Positions 50,620 to 59,470 of a DNA stretch of 64,000 bases are shown piece after piece. Under the pieces are notes generated by a model. The model worked only from the letters and a program-made list of their open reading frames with translations, was not told where the DNA came from and did no database searches. Made by a program: the position numbers and the translations under genes. The stretch comes from HKCCE3408 sp039183205. Lineage in GTDB: Bacteria; Pseudomonadota; Alphaproteobacteria; Rhodobacterales; Rhodobacteraceae. How positions within the stretch are numbered: position 1 is the first letter of the stretch; each line of letters starts with the position of its first letter. Location: NCBI GenBank assembly GCA_039183205.1, contig JBCDBR010000013.1, forward strand, positions 26,287 to 90,286, given 5' to 3'.

Positions 50620-51195
50620 ATGGCGCACGGGCAAAATCGACCGCGGGTTTCGGAGCCACCGACCGCACGGGCCTTTTCGGCAGCCGTCGCGCCATTTTGC
50701 GCGGCCCTTGTCTGCCTAGCGCCTCTCCCGACACCTATCATGGCCCAATCCGAAGCAGATGTTGCCGCGACCAATATGCGCTTGGCTGCGACGCTCTGTC
50801 TGCAACATGCGCGCACGCCCTCACAATTTGAGGCGGCGTTTGCTGCGGCAGGTTTTTCTGTTCGAGACGGGTTGGATGCTGGTGTGTATGTGGCCAGTGC
50901 GCCAGGCGTGGGCGTCTTGATGGTCGATCCCGGCACGCCAGAGGGTTTTTGCCGCGTTGAATCCGGATTGGTGAGCATCGCGCTTGCCCGGGTCATCGGC
51001 GATGCAATCGTGGCCGAATATCCGGCGGGCGCGTTCCAGCCTGGTTGGCCAGGCGAGACCGCCAGCGCGCCACCGCCGTTATGCCAAGGCTATGTTGCCT
51101 GGGACGCGCGTCCGATTATCACAATCACCTATGAAAGCGCCGGTAACGATGCCGATTGCGTGGATCGCGGCAATTCGGCCATCGTGGTTGATTAG
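50620..51195 (+). CDS. Predicted exported protein, suc operon
   Basis: A 191-residue protein from the ATG at 50620 with AGAGGTGAGG directly upstream. A signal anchor occupies residues 17-42 (FSAAVAPFCAALVCLAPLPTPIMAQ). The mature part has the recurrent pattern: ATLCLQHARTPSQFEAAFAA, AGFSVRDGLD, GFCRVESGLVSIALARVIGD. Two further cysteines follow (PPLCQGYVAWDARP and DADCVDRGNS). It is closest in spirit to the preceding protein. Function is unknown. Confidence 0.75.
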   Translation: MAHGQNRPRVSEPPTARAFSAAVAPFCAALVCLAPLPTPIMAQSEADVAATNMRLAATLCLQHARTPSQFEAAFAAAGFSVRDGLDAGVYVASAPGVGVLMVDPGTPEGFCRVESGLVSIALARVIGDAIVAEYPAGAFQPGWPGETASAPPPLCQGYVAWDARPIITITYESAGNDADCVDRGNSAIVVD

Positions 51196-51206
51196 GGGAG
51201 GGCGCG

Positions 51207-51719
51207 GTGAAACAGGCAACGCTCAGCAGGCGAATGATCCAAATTGCGGGTCTTTTGATATTTGTGTCCGCCCTGGCCGTTCGCGCCGCGGGTGCAGATG
51301 CGCCGCAAGCCTTCGCGGATCACTGTTTCTCGCCCTTTTTGACCGCGGCCGTGGCGGCTTCGAACCTTCCAGAGCGCCATGATTTCTACGACCTGACGCC
51401 GTTCCGACCGACGAACCCGGTCTCTGAACCGGTCGGCCGCCCCATCACCCCCGGCACCGATCGCCGCTGCGAAGTGGCCTTTGACGGTGCAGATGTCGCG
51501 GCGGGCATTGCAGGCGTTCTGCGTGGTCTCGCCCAAGAAGGCATCGCCACTGAGGCCGATCTCCCCGCGGGTTTCCCCGCCCAAGCCGGCACGGAATTCA
51601 TTGCCGCCCGCCAGCTGAACCCCAACCGCATCGCTGTCGTCCAAGTTGGCACCCGCCCAGGCCCTAACGGCGTGGAAACCTTTATCAATGTAGAGCGGCT
51701 TGTGCCGCTCGACGAATAA
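51207..51719 (+). CDS. Predicted exported protein, suc operon
   Basis: A 170-residue protein starting with GTG at 51207, supported by GGGGAGGG upstream. The signal peptide covers about residues 1-29 (QIAGLLIFVSALAVRAAGAD). The first cysteine is in FADHCFSPFLTAA, the second in DRRCEVAFDGADVAAGIAGV, where a helix follows, as in the other members. The C-terminus is beta-rich (FINVERLVPLDE). It ends 18 bp before sucD. No family name can be given. Confidence 0.75.
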   Translation: MKQATLSRRMIQIAGLLIFVSALAVRAAGADAPQAFADHCFSPFLTAAVAASNLPERHDFYDLTPFRPTNPVSEPVGRPITPGTDRRCEVAFDGADVAAGIAGVLRGLAQEGIATEADLPAGFPAQAGTEFIAARQLNPNRIAVVQVGTRPGPNGVETFINVERLVPLDE

Positions 51720-51737
51720 CCACAGAGGATCAGGCAC

Positions 51738-52619
51738 ATGGCCGTACTCGTCGACGAAAACACTAAGGTGATCTGCCAAGGCTTTACCGGCAGCCAGGGC
51801 ACGTTCCATTCTGAACAAGCCATTGAATACGGGACCAAAATGGTTGGTGGTGTGACACCTGGAAAGGGTGGCATGACGCATCTTGATCTACCAGTTTTCG
51901 ACAGTTGCCACGAAGCCGTCGCGGTGACCGGGGCCACCGCATCGGTGATCTACGTGCCCCCGCCATTTGCGGCAGATTCGATCTTGGAGGCGATCGATGC
52001 GGACATTCCTTTGGTCTGCTGCATCACCGAGGGCATTCCCGTTCTCGACATGATGAAGGTGAAACGCGCGCTCGAGACATCCGATACGATATTGATCGGA
52101 CCGAACTGCCCCGGTGTGATTACGCCGGATGCGTGCAAGATCGGCATCATGCCCGGCCATATCCACAAACGCGGCTCGGTCGGGGTTGTGTCGCGTTCCG
52201 GCACCTTGACCTACGAGGCGGTGAAACAAACCTCCGATGTGGGTCTGGGTCAGTCGACTTGTGTGGGCATCGGCGGCGACCCGATCAAGGGCACGGAGCA
52301 TATCGATGTGCTCGAATGGTTTTTGGCCGATGACGAAACGACCTCAATCATTATGATCGGGGAAATTGGCGGGTCGGCCGAAGAAGATGCCGCGCAGTTC
52401 CTCGCCGACGAAAAGAAGAAGGGTCGCTGGAAGCCGACGGCAGGCTTTATCGCGGGCCGCACTGCGCCTCCGGGCCGTCGCATGGGCCATGCCGGTGCGA
52501 TTGTCGCGGGCGGCAAAGGCGGTGCCGAAGACAAGATCGAAGCAATGAAAAGCGCCGGCATCGTGGTCGCCGAAAGCCCCGCCCAACTGGGTGAGGCGGT
52601 TGTTGAGGCGATTGGGTAG
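51738..52619 (+). CDS. sucD: Succinyl-CoA synthetase alpha subunit
   Basis: SucD binds CoA and carries the phosphorylated histidine. The 293-residue sequence shows VICQGFTGSQGTFHSEQAI (CoA-binding), GGVTPGKGG, PPPFAADSILEAI, GPNCPGVITPD and the active-site His in RRMGHAGAIVAGGKG. GCCSV-like residues (VCCITEGIPVLDM) are in the usual place. It is separated from sucC by five exported-protein genes over 2.9 kb, which is unusual since sucC and sucD are normally adjacent. The next gene begins 2 bp after its stop. Confidence 0.98.
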   Translation: MAVLVDENTKVICQGFTGSQGTFHSEQAIEYGTKMVGGVTPGKGGMTHLDLPVFDSCHEAVAVTGATASVIYVPPPFAADSILEAIDADIPLVCCITEGIPVLDMMKVKRALETSDTILIGPNCPGVITPDACKIGIMPGHIHKRGSVGVVSRSGTLTYEAVKQTSDVGLGQSTCVGIGGDPIKGTEHIDVLEWFLADDETTSIIMIGEIGGSAEEDAAQFLADEKKKGRWKPTAGFIAGRTAPPGRRMGHAGAIVAGGKGGAEDKIEAMKSAGIVVAESPAQLGEAVVEAIG

Positions 52620-52621
52620 GA

Positions 52622-53293
52622 ATGGCGCGCGGGCGAATATACGGCCCTCTGGCGCTTTTGCTGTCACTCTTCAGCATTTCGGCCGCTTCTGCGAACTCGT
52701 TCGCAAGTGAGGCTTTTGGGGCTTGTGCTAGTGAACAAGCAGCCGTGGACGTTGGTCAAGCGCTTGAAGCCATAGGTTGGCGGCTCGCCGAGCGATCGAT
52801 ACCTCTTCCAGCCAGGGCCGTGTTGCGCGACGGAATACTAGCGGCCATGCACACCGACCATGAAGTGCCGATTGACTGGTCAGCTACCGCACTAGCAGCG
52901 AGTCGATATCTGGCAAACTTGACCTATCCCTACCAATCTGGGGAGCAGGCCATATTGCTGGTGGCCGGTGAAAATGAAGCTGTATTAGCTGTCTCCAATG
53001 ATCTCGAAGCGCCTGGTTTTAATGGCATTCACTGCATTTTCGGTGGTCCAGCCGACGAAAGCTTCTCGTTTCTGTTTGAGCAGGGACTTCAAATGCAAAC
53101 TACGGCGGGAATCGGTCAGGCGTCACAGGGGTTGGAGATTGTGACCTTGCGCAGGCTTCAGGATGACGACCTCGGTCGGGAAACGGTTTTCGACACGCAA
53201 ATGGGTCGCTTCACGGAGGCATTCATCGAAGAAGTTGGTCGGGAATTTGCGGCGGAAGTCGGCTTCTCTCTAATTTACTATGTAGAACGATGA
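52622..53293 (+). CDS. Predicted exported protein, atypical composition
   Basis: A 223-residue protein with a signal peptide (residues 1-25, LALLLSLFSISAASANSF). The mature part again has a cysteine shortly after the signal (AFGACASEQAAVDVG), a GW/GF position about 20 residues later (EAIGWRLAER) and a second cysteine far downstream (NGIHCIFGGP). It ends in a helix-strand (FAAEVGFSLIYYVER). Codons such as CTA, TTA and ATA are more frequent than in flanking genes, hinting at recent acquisition. It follows sucD by 2 bp. Confidence 0.72.
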   Translation: MARGRIYGPLALLLSLFSISAASANSFASEAFGACASEQAAVDVGQALEAIGWRLAERSIPLPARAVLRDGILAAMHTDHEVPIDWSATALAASRYLANLTYPYQSGEQAILLVAGENEAVLAVSNDLEAPGFNGIHCIFGGPADESFSFLFEQGLQMQTTAGIGQASQGLEIVTLRRLQDDDLGRETVFDTQMGRFTEAFIEEVGREFAAEVGFSLIYYVER

Positions 53294-53364
53294 GGCAGTG
53301 TCTAGATCAAATCAGATTGCGCAGAGGCATGCTATTTGCAGCCCCCATGGGGCTTGGCAACCCT

Positions 53365-53574
53365 ATGACCCGCACCCTCCTCCTCCTCACCGCCTGCCTA
53401 GCCCTCTCGACCTGCTTTGGCCGGGGCGCCCTCAGCACGGCCGGGACCGTCACAGGGGCCGCGATTCGCTCCGGTGGCAACATAGTGAGCGGCGCGGTTC
53501 AGGTTGTGACCCGTGACGCCCACATACCCACCGAAATTCCAACCGTCCGCACAGAGTCCGAGGTGATCCCATGA
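53365..53574 (+). CDS. Small lipoprotein-like protein before sucA
   Basis: A short product of 69 residues from the ATG at 53365 (MTRTLLLLTACLALSTCFGRG), with possible lipobox LTAC or STC. An earlier ATG at 53329 would give a longer signal. The mature part is Gly/Ala/Val-rich (ALSTAGTVTGAAIRSGGNIV). Its stop overlaps the sucA start (ATGA). I recall similar small proteins in this place in related genomes. No function is known. Confidence 0.6.
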   Translation: MTRTLLLLTACLALSTCFGRGALSTAGTVTGAAIRSGGNIVSGAVQVVTRDAHIPTEIPTVRTESEVIP

Positions 53575-56534
53575 CCGAACAAAACCCAAATGACGTCTTC
53601 AAGGCCTCAAGCTTCATGCAGGGGCATAATGCCGAATACCTCGAACAGCTTTACGCACGCTACGCCAACGACCCTGGCGCTGTGGACGCGGCCTGGGCTG
53701 AGTTTTTTGCGTCGATGGGTGACGGTGAATTGGAGGTCAAAGCCGAAGCCAACGGTCCGTCATGGGCCAGGCGCGATTGGCCGCCCACGCCAGATGACGA
53801 TCTAACTGGCGCGCTGACCGGCGATTGGGCCGAGGCCGAAGCCGAAATCAAAGGCGCGAAAGACAAGATCGTTGCCAAGGTGCAAGAGACCGGCGCCGCG
53901 GTCACGGACGATCAGATCCAACGCGCGGTGCTCGATTCCATCCGTGCGCTGATGCTGATCCGTGCCTATCGGATCCGTGGTCACTTAGTTGCCGATCTGG
54001 ACCCACTTGGCATGCGCGATGCAACGCCGCATCCAGAGCTTGACCCGAAAAGCTATGGCTTCACCGATGGCGATTTGGACCGGCCGATCTTTCTCGACAA
54101 TGTTTTGGGTTTGCAGCACGCCACAATCCGGCAGATCGTCGAGATCGTGAAGCGGACATATTGCGGCACGTTTGCGCTGCAATACATGCATATTTCCAAC
54201 CCCGACGAAGCGGCCTGGCTCAAAGAACGGATTGAAGGCTACGGCAAGGAAATCGCCTTCACCCGCGAAGGGCGCAAGGCGATCCTGAACAAGCTTGTTG
54301 AGGCTGAGGGTTTCGAAAAATTCTTACATGTGAAGTACATGGGCACGAAGCGCTTTGGCTTAGACGGCGCCGAGGCACTTATTCCCGCGATGGAACAAAT
54401 CATCAAGCGCGGCGGCAGCCTGGGCTTGTCAGATATCGTGATCGGCATGCCCCATCGTGGACGGCTTAGCGTTTTGGCCAATGTTATGTTGAAGCCTTAC
54501 AAGGCGATTTTCAACGAATTCCAGGGCGGCAGTTTCAAACCGGACGAGGTCGATGGGTCGGGCGATGTGAAATACCATCTTGGCGCCTCTTCGGACCGGA
54601 TTTTTGATGACAATACGGTGCATTTGTCGCTGACGGCGAACCCGTCGCATCTCGAGGCCGTCAATCCAGTCGTGCTGGGCAAGGTGCGCGCGAAACAAGA
54701 CCAGCTGGGCGATGCCGAGCGGCGCCAGGTTATGGGCGTTCTATTGCATGGCGATGCGGCATTTGCCGGGCAGGGTGTGGTTGCCGAGGGCTTTGGTCTT
54801 TCGGGATTGCGTGGCCACAAGACCGGCGGGACAATGCACATCGTCGTCAACAACCAGATCGGCTTTACCACCGCGCCGCATTTTAGCCGATCCAGCCCCT
54901 ATCCAACCGATATCGCGCTGATGGTCGAGGCACCGATCTTTCACGTCAACGGCGACGACCCCGAAGCTGTGGTGCACGCCGCCAAGGTGGCGACCGAATT
55001 CCGCCAGATGTTCGGCAAAGACGTCGTGATAGACATCTTTTGCTATCGCCGCTTCGGCCATAACGAGGGCGATGAACCGATGTTCACCAACCCCGTGATG
55101 TACAAAAAGATTAAGAAGCAAAAAACCACCTTGCAGCTTTACACGGAACGCTTGGTGAAAGATGGCCTGATCCCCGAAGGCGAAATCGAGGATATGAAAG
55201 CCGCATTTCAAGCGCAGATGAACGAAGAGTTCGAAGCCGGCAAAAACTTCAAACCCAATAAAGCCGACTGGCTCGACGGACGTTGGAGCCATTTGGACTC
55301 CAAATCCGAAGAATATCAGCGCGGCCAGACGGCGATCTCGCCGGATACGCTTGCCGAGGTCGGCCAAGCGCTGACGCGCGCGCCAAACGGGTTCAAGCTA
55401 CATAAAACGGTCTCTCGGCTATTGGAAACGAAGGCTAAGATGTTCGAGGCCGGCGCGGGCTTTGACTGGGCGACCGCGGAGGCGCTGGCCTTTGGGTCGT
55501 TGATGACCGAAGGCTATCCGGTGCGTCTGTCTGGCCAGGACAGCACCCGCGGCACATTTAGCCAGCGGCATTCGGGTTTGATCGATCAAGACACCGAGGA
55601 GCGGTATTACCCGCTGAACCACATTCGTGAAGGTCAGGCGAAATACGAAGTCATCGACTCGATGCTGTCAGAATATGCGGTGCTCGGCTTCGAATATGGG
55701 TTTTCATTGGCCGAGCCCAATGCGCTGACCTTATGGGAGGCGCAATTTGGCGATTTCGCCAATGGCGCGCAGATCATGTTCGACCAGTTTATTAGCTCGG
55801 GCGAGCGGAAATGGCTGCGCATGTCTGGGCTGGTGATGCTCTTACCGCATGGGTTTGAGGGGCAGGGTCCAGAACATTCCTCGGCCCGGCTGGAACGGTT
55901 CTTGCAAATGTGCGCCGAGGATAACTGGATTGTCGCGAACTGCACGACGCCGGCGAATTACTTCCATATCCTGCGCCGCCAATTGCACCGCGATTTCCGC
56001 AAACCACTTGTGCTGGTGACGCCAAAATCGTTGCTCCGGCACAAGCTCGCCGTCAGTCGGGCGGAAGAATTCACAACCGGGTCGAGTTTCCACCGAGTGC
56101 TGTGGGACGATGCGCAGCTTGGCAATTCGCAGGCAAAATTGGTCGCTGATGCCGATATCCGGCGCGTTGTGATGTGTTCCGGCAAGGTCTACTATGATCT
56201 TTTAGAAGAACGCGATGCGCGAGCGCTGTCGGATGTCTATATTCTGCGGCTCGAACAGTTCTATCCGTTCCCGGCATTGAGCCTGGTCAAGGAACTGGAA
56301 CGCTTCAAGGGGGCCGATTTCGTGTGGTGCCAGGAGGAGCCGAAAAACCAAGGTGCCTGGTCTTTTGTCGAGCCGAATATCGAATGGGTTCTGACCCGGA
56401 TCGGGGCAAAGCACACCCGCCCGCTTTATGCCGGTCGGGCCGCCTCCGCCTCGCCCGCCACGGGCTTGGCGAGCCAGCACAAAGCACAACAAAGCGCGCT
56501 CGTCGATGACGCGCTCACCATCGAAGGAAAGTAA
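53571..56534 (+). CDS. sucA: 2-oxoglutarate dehydrogenase E1 component
   Basis: SucA decarboxylates 2-oxoglutarate with thiamine diphosphate and transfers the succinyl group to SucB. The 987-residue protein has the N-terminal E2-binding helix (FLQ-like AEYLEQLYARYANDP), RFGLDGAEALIPAME, GMPHRGRLSVLANVM, the ThDP motif HVNGDDPEAVVHAAK...FCYRRFGHNEGDEP (GDG-type fold), and the transketolase half with STRGTFSQRHS and WEAQFGDFANGAQIMFDQFI. The length is that of bacterial E1o. Its start overlaps the small lipoprotein gene; sucB follows by 5 bp. Confidence 0.98.
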   Translation: MTEQNPNDVFKASSFMQGHNAEYLEQLYARYANDPGAVDAAWAEFFASMGDGELEVKAEANGPSWARRDWPPTPDDDLTGALTGDWAEAEAEIKGAKDKIVAKVQETGAAVTDDQIQRAVLDSIRALMLIRAYRIRGHLVADLDPLGMRDATPHPELDPKSYGFTDGDLDRPIFLDNVLGLQHATIRQIVEIVKRTYCGTFALQYMHISNPDEAAWLKERIEGYGKEIAFTREGRKAILNKLVEAEGFEKFLHVKYMGTKRFGLDGAEALIPAMEQIIKRGGSLGLSDIVIGMPHRGRLSVLANVMLKPYKAIFNEFQGGSFKPDEVDGSGDVKYHLGASSDRIFDDNTVHLSLTANPSHLEAVNPVVLGKVRAKQDQLGDAERRQVMGVLLHGDAAFAGQGVVAEGFGLSGLRGHKTGGTMHIVVNNQIGFTTAPHFSRSSPYPTDIALMVEAPIFHVNGDDPEAVVHAAKVATEFRQMFGKDVVIDIFCYRRFGHNEGDEPMFTNPVMYKKIKKQKTTLQLYTERLVKDGLIPEGEIEDMKAAFQAQMNEEFEAGKNFKPNKADWLDGRWSHLDSKSEEYQRGQTAISPDTLAEVGQALTRAPNGFKLHKTVSRLLETKAKMFEAGAGFDWATAEALAFGSLMTEGYPVRLSGQDSTRGTFSQRHSGLIDQDTEERYYPLNHIREGQAKYEVIDSMLSEYAVLGFEYGFSLAEPNALTLWEAQFGDFANGAQIMFDQFISSGERKWLRMSGLVMLLPHGFEGQGPEHSSARLERFLQMCAEDNWIVANCTTPANYFHILRRQLHRDFRKPLVLVTPKSLLRHKLAVSRAEEFTTGSSFHRVLWDDAQLGNSQAKLVADADIRRVVMCSGKVYYDLLEERDARALSDVYILRLEQFYPFPALSLVKELERFKGADFVWCQEEPKNQGAWSFVEPNIEWVLTRIGAKHTRPLYAGRAASASPATGLASQHKAQQSALVDDALTIEGK

Positions 56535-56539
56535 GCGCA

Positions 56540-58063
56540 ATGTCCGTTGAAGTCCGCGTCCCGACCTTGGGCGAAAGTGTCACCGAAGCGACGGTGGCGA
56601 CCTGGTTCAAAAAACCCGGCGATACGGTCGCTGTGGACGAAATGCTCTGCGAGTTGGAAACCGACAAGGTGACCGTTGAGGTGCCGTCACCGTCTGCGGG
56701 CACGCTGGCCGAAATCGTCGCGCCAGAGGGCGAAACTGTTGGCGTCGATGCGCTGCTTGCCACGCTTAGCGCTGGCGAAGGGGCAGCGTCGGCGCCGGCC
56801 CGCGCTCCGGCGGCGGAGGCGGCACCGACGGCGCCTGCCGCATCGGGGACCGGTGGCGACGCGATCGACGTCATGGTTCCGACCTTGGGTGAAAGCGTTG
56901 CCGAGGCGACGGTTGCTGCATGGTTCAAAGCGGTCGGTGATGCGGTTGAGCAGGACGAAATGCTGTGTGAACTCGAAACCGACAAAGTCTCAGTTGAGGT
57001 GCCTGCGCCAGCTTCGGGCACGTTGTCGGAAATTGTGGCGGCTGAAGGCGCAACCGTGGAAGCGGGCGGAAAGCTTGCGGTGATTGGCGGCGCAATTGCA
57101 AGCGCGGCGGCTGCTGCACCGGTATCGGACGCCGCGCCCGCGCCCGCTGCTGCGCCTGCCGCGGACATCGCAAACGCGCCGTCGGCAGAAAAGATGATGG
57201 CCGAAAAGGGCCTCAGTGCCGATCAAGTGGCCGGCACGGGCCGCGACGGCCGGGTCATGAAAGAAGACGTGATGAAAGTGGCAGCACAGCCGGCAGCGTC
57301 GGCACCGGCTGCGCCGGCACCATCCGCGCCCGCCCCGCGTGCCCCCGTGGCCGCCGAAGATGCTGCGCGTGAAGAGCGCGTGAAAATGACCCGCTTGCGC
57401 CAGACCATCGCGCGGCGTCTCAAGGATGCCCAAAATACCGCGGCCATTCTGACCACGTTCAACGAGGTGGATATGGGCGCGGTCATGGACCTGCGCAAAA
57501 CCTACAAAGAGGCGTTCGAGAAAAAGCACGGTGTGCGGCTCGGCTTCATGTCGTTTTTCACCAAGGCCTGCGTGCATGCATTGCATGAAGTGCCGGAGGT
57601 GAATGCCGAAATCGACGGCACCGATATCGTCTATAAGAACTTTGTACATATGGGCGTGGCGGCCGGGACGCCGCAAGGCCTCGTGGTGCCGGTGATCCGC
57701 GATGTGCATCTGAAAAGTTTTGCCGAGATCGAAAAAGAGATCGGCGAAAAAGGGAAACGGGCCCGCGATGGGAAATTGTCGATGGCCGAGATGCAGGGCG
57801 GGACGTTCACACTTTCAAACGGGGGCGTCTATGGGTCGCTGATGAGTGCGCCGATCCTCAACCCGCCGCAATCGGGCATTTTGGGCATGCACAAAATCCA
57901 GGATCGGCCGATGGTGATGGGGGGAGAGATCGTGATCCGCCCGATGATGTATCTGGCGCTCAGCTACGATCACCGCATCGTCGACGGCAAAGGCGCTGTA
58001 ACTTTCTTGGTGCGTGTCAAAGAAGCGCTGGAGGACCCGCGGAGGCTGTTGATGGATTTGTGA
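56540..58063 (+). CDS. sucB: 2-oxoglutarate dehydrogenase E2 component, two lipoyl domains
   Basis: The succinyltransferase core of the complex, 507 residues. It carries two lipoyl domains with lysines K43 and K149, both in ELETDKV(T/S)VEV, separated by Ala/Pro-rich linkers. An E3/E1-binding domain (SAEKMMAEKGLSADQVAGTG) lies near residue 215 and the catalytic domain ends with the CoA-acyltransferase motif YDHRIVDGKGAV. Most SucB proteins have one lipoyl domain, but two-domain E2o proteins are known in Rhodobacterales. It sits between sucA and an unrelated anchored-protein gene; lpdA comes 1.5 kb later. Confidence 0.97.
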   Translation: MSVEVRVPTLGESVTEATVATWFKKPGDTVAVDEMLCELETDKVTVEVPSPSAGTLAEIVAPEGETVGVDALLATLSAGEGAASAPARAPAAEAAPTAPAASGTGGDAIDVMVPTLGESVAEATVAAWFKAVGDAVEQDEMLCELETDKVSVEVPAPASGTLSEIVAAEGATVEAGGKLAVIGGAIASAAAAAPVSDAAPAPAAAPAADIANAPSAEKMMAEKGLSADQVAGTGRDGRVMKEDVMKVAAQPAASAPAAPAPSAPAPRAPVAAEDAAREERVKMTRLRQTIARRLKDAQNTAAILTTFNEVDMGAVMDLRKTYKEAFEKKHGVRLGFMSFFTKACVHALHEVPEVNAEIDGTDIVYKNFVHMGVAAGTPQGLVVPVIRDVHLKSFAEIEKEIGEKGKRARDGKLSMAEMQGGTFTLSNGGVYGSLMSAPILNPPQSGILGMHKIQDRPMVMGGEIVIRPMMYLALSYDHRIVDGKGAVTFLVRVKEALEDPRRLLMDL

Positions 58064-58087
58064 CCTATTGGCGAAGGGATAAGGCCG

Positions 58088-58576
58088 ATGTCGATTTTTG
58101 CGAAGGTCGCGCCCGTTATTGTTGGCGCCTGCCTCGGATATGTCGGTGGCGTTTTCACCCCTTATCTGCAAGGCAAAGTCGACCAATTCTTCGTCCACTC
58201 AAATTGGAACGGAGAATGGAATGTTGTGGGTTGTTTTCGGCAAGATGGTGGAGCAATGGCGACAACGTCCTTTACCGCAACCATATGGCAAGCGGGTAAT
58301 ACAGCTTCTGGAGAATTTAGAGTGGAGGACGATGAGGTCGCCGCAGAAGAAACACTATTGCCGGAAGGCTATATCCAACAAGCGACAATCAATGCCGGTG
58401 AACTCTCCGGAAGATGGGAGGGATCGCATAGTCGGAGCCCAAATAGTGGCCGGATACAACTACATATGGCGGACGACAACGCCAGCTTTTCCGGATATCT
58501 CCATAGTGAAACTTATGATAACCGGGCCAATTGGATAGCTGTTAGAGAGGGCGAGCCTGCGTGCCCAGCAAATTAA
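58088..58576 (+). CDS. Membrane-anchored ORFan-like protein, low GC
   Basis: A 162-residue protein with a short N-terminal anchor (VAPVIVGACLGYVGGVFTPYL). The exterior or cytoplasmic beta-rich domain has FVHSNWNGEWNVVGCFRQDG and several Gly/Ser-rich strands, ending in WIAVREGEPACP. Its cysteines are two in the body plus one in the anchor. Codon use (AGA, ATA, TTA) and A/T content differ sharply from sucB and lpdA on either side, which suggests foreign origin. No family is recognised. It interrupts the sucB-lpdA part of the operon. Confidence 0.68.
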   Translation: MSIFAKVAPVIVGACLGYVGGVFTPYLQGKVDQFFVHSNWNGEWNVVGCFRQDGGAMATTSFTATIWQAGNTASGEFRVEDDEVAAEETLLPEGYIQQATINAGELSGRWEGSHSRSPNSGRIQLHMADDNASFSGYLHSETYDNRANWIAVREGEPACPAN

Positions 58577-58661
58577 GAGTGTTTAACTCCTACTTTCTCG
58601 TATCGGCTTGCGCACACAGTGGTTGTTGCGACTCCCGATTTAACTCAGGTGGAAATTAGAC

Positions 58662-59057
58662 GTGACCCCAGAACTCACCTACCTCCTCTACGCCGTGATC
58701 CTCCTGATCGCGCATATCATCGTACAAGCGACGTTGTCGGACCTCTCCAAAGGTCTTGTTTGGGCCTTGGGGCCACAAGACGAGCCTCGCGATCAGAACA
58801 TGATCGCTGATCGTGTTCAGCGGGCACTTCGGAACTATCTGGAGACCTTTGCGGCCTTCGCGGCGCTTGCATTGATCCTTGCCGTCACCGAGCGCAGCAA
58901 TGCGCTCTCGGCGACGGGGGCTGCGCTCTATTTCTGGGCGCGTATGGCCTACATCCCAGCCTTCGCCTCGGGCATTCCAATGGTGCGCAGCATCGCGTGG
59001 TTCGCCGCGATCGGAGGACTTGTGTTGATGATCGTGCCCGCTTTGGGGGGGACATGA
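58662..59057 (+). CDS. MAPEG family membrane protein
   Basis: A 131-residue protein starting with GTG at 58662 (AGGTGG upstream). Four hydrophobic helices and the family pattern RVQRALRNYLETFAAFAALAL, with the AYIPAFASGIPMVRSIAWF ending, place it in MAPEG. These trimeric membrane proteins act on glutathione conjugates, eicosanoids or unknown lipids. It overlaps a second MAPEG gene (ATGA), making a tandem pair inside the suc-lpd operon. The function in this setting is unknown. Confidence 0.88.
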   Translation: MTPELTYLLYAVILLIAHIIVQATLSDLSKGLVWALGPQDEPRDQNMIADRVQRALRNYLETFAAFAALALILAVTERSNALSATGAALYFWARMAYIPAFASGIPMVRSIAWFAAIGGLVLMIVPALGGT

Positions 59058-59464
59058 GCCCAGAGGTTACAGCGCTGGCTTTGGCAGGACTGTTGCAGGG
59101 CGTGCAATTCGGCCTCATGTCGGTGCCGGCAAACCTTGAACTTGGCGTGCGCAAGACGCTTTCGCCGCGGGATCCGGCGCGCCTTGGAACGCCGATTGCA
59201 GAGCAGCTAAGCCCCGTCACTGGCCGCCTTTATCGCGCGCTGAACAACCATTTCGAAGGGCTGATCCTCTTTACGCTCGCCGTGATTGTCGTGAGCTTAG
59301 CAGAGGCCAATACGAGCTTCACAGCAGCCTGCGCCTGGGCGTATTTGGCTGCGCGCGTGCTCTATATTCCGGCCTATGCGTTCGGTTGGTCGCCTTGGCG
59401 CTCGGGCATTTGGTTCGTGGGCTTTCTGGCGACAATGCTTATGATCGGCGCGGCGCTTTTATGA
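59054..59464 (+). CDS. MAPEG family membrane protein
   Basis: A 136-residue paralogue of the preceding gene. The ATG at 59054 overlaps its stop. It has the MAPEG pattern PVTGRLYRALNNHFEGLILF followed by helices (TAACAWAYLAARVLYIPAYA) and a C-terminal helix with WFVGFLATMLMIGAALL. The N-terminal loop (LELGVRKTLSPRDPARLG) is longer than in its partner. The two may form hetero-oligomers. The TATACC repeat array of lpdA starts 6 bases after its stop codon. Confidence 0.86.
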   Translation: MSPEVTALALAGLLQGVQFGLMSVPANLELGVRKTLSPRDPARLGTPIAEQLSPVTGRLYRALNNHFEGLILFTLAVIVVSLAEANTSFTAACAWAYLAARVLYIPAYAFGWSPWRSGIWFVGFLATMLMIGAALL

Positions 59465-59470
59465 CCGAAG

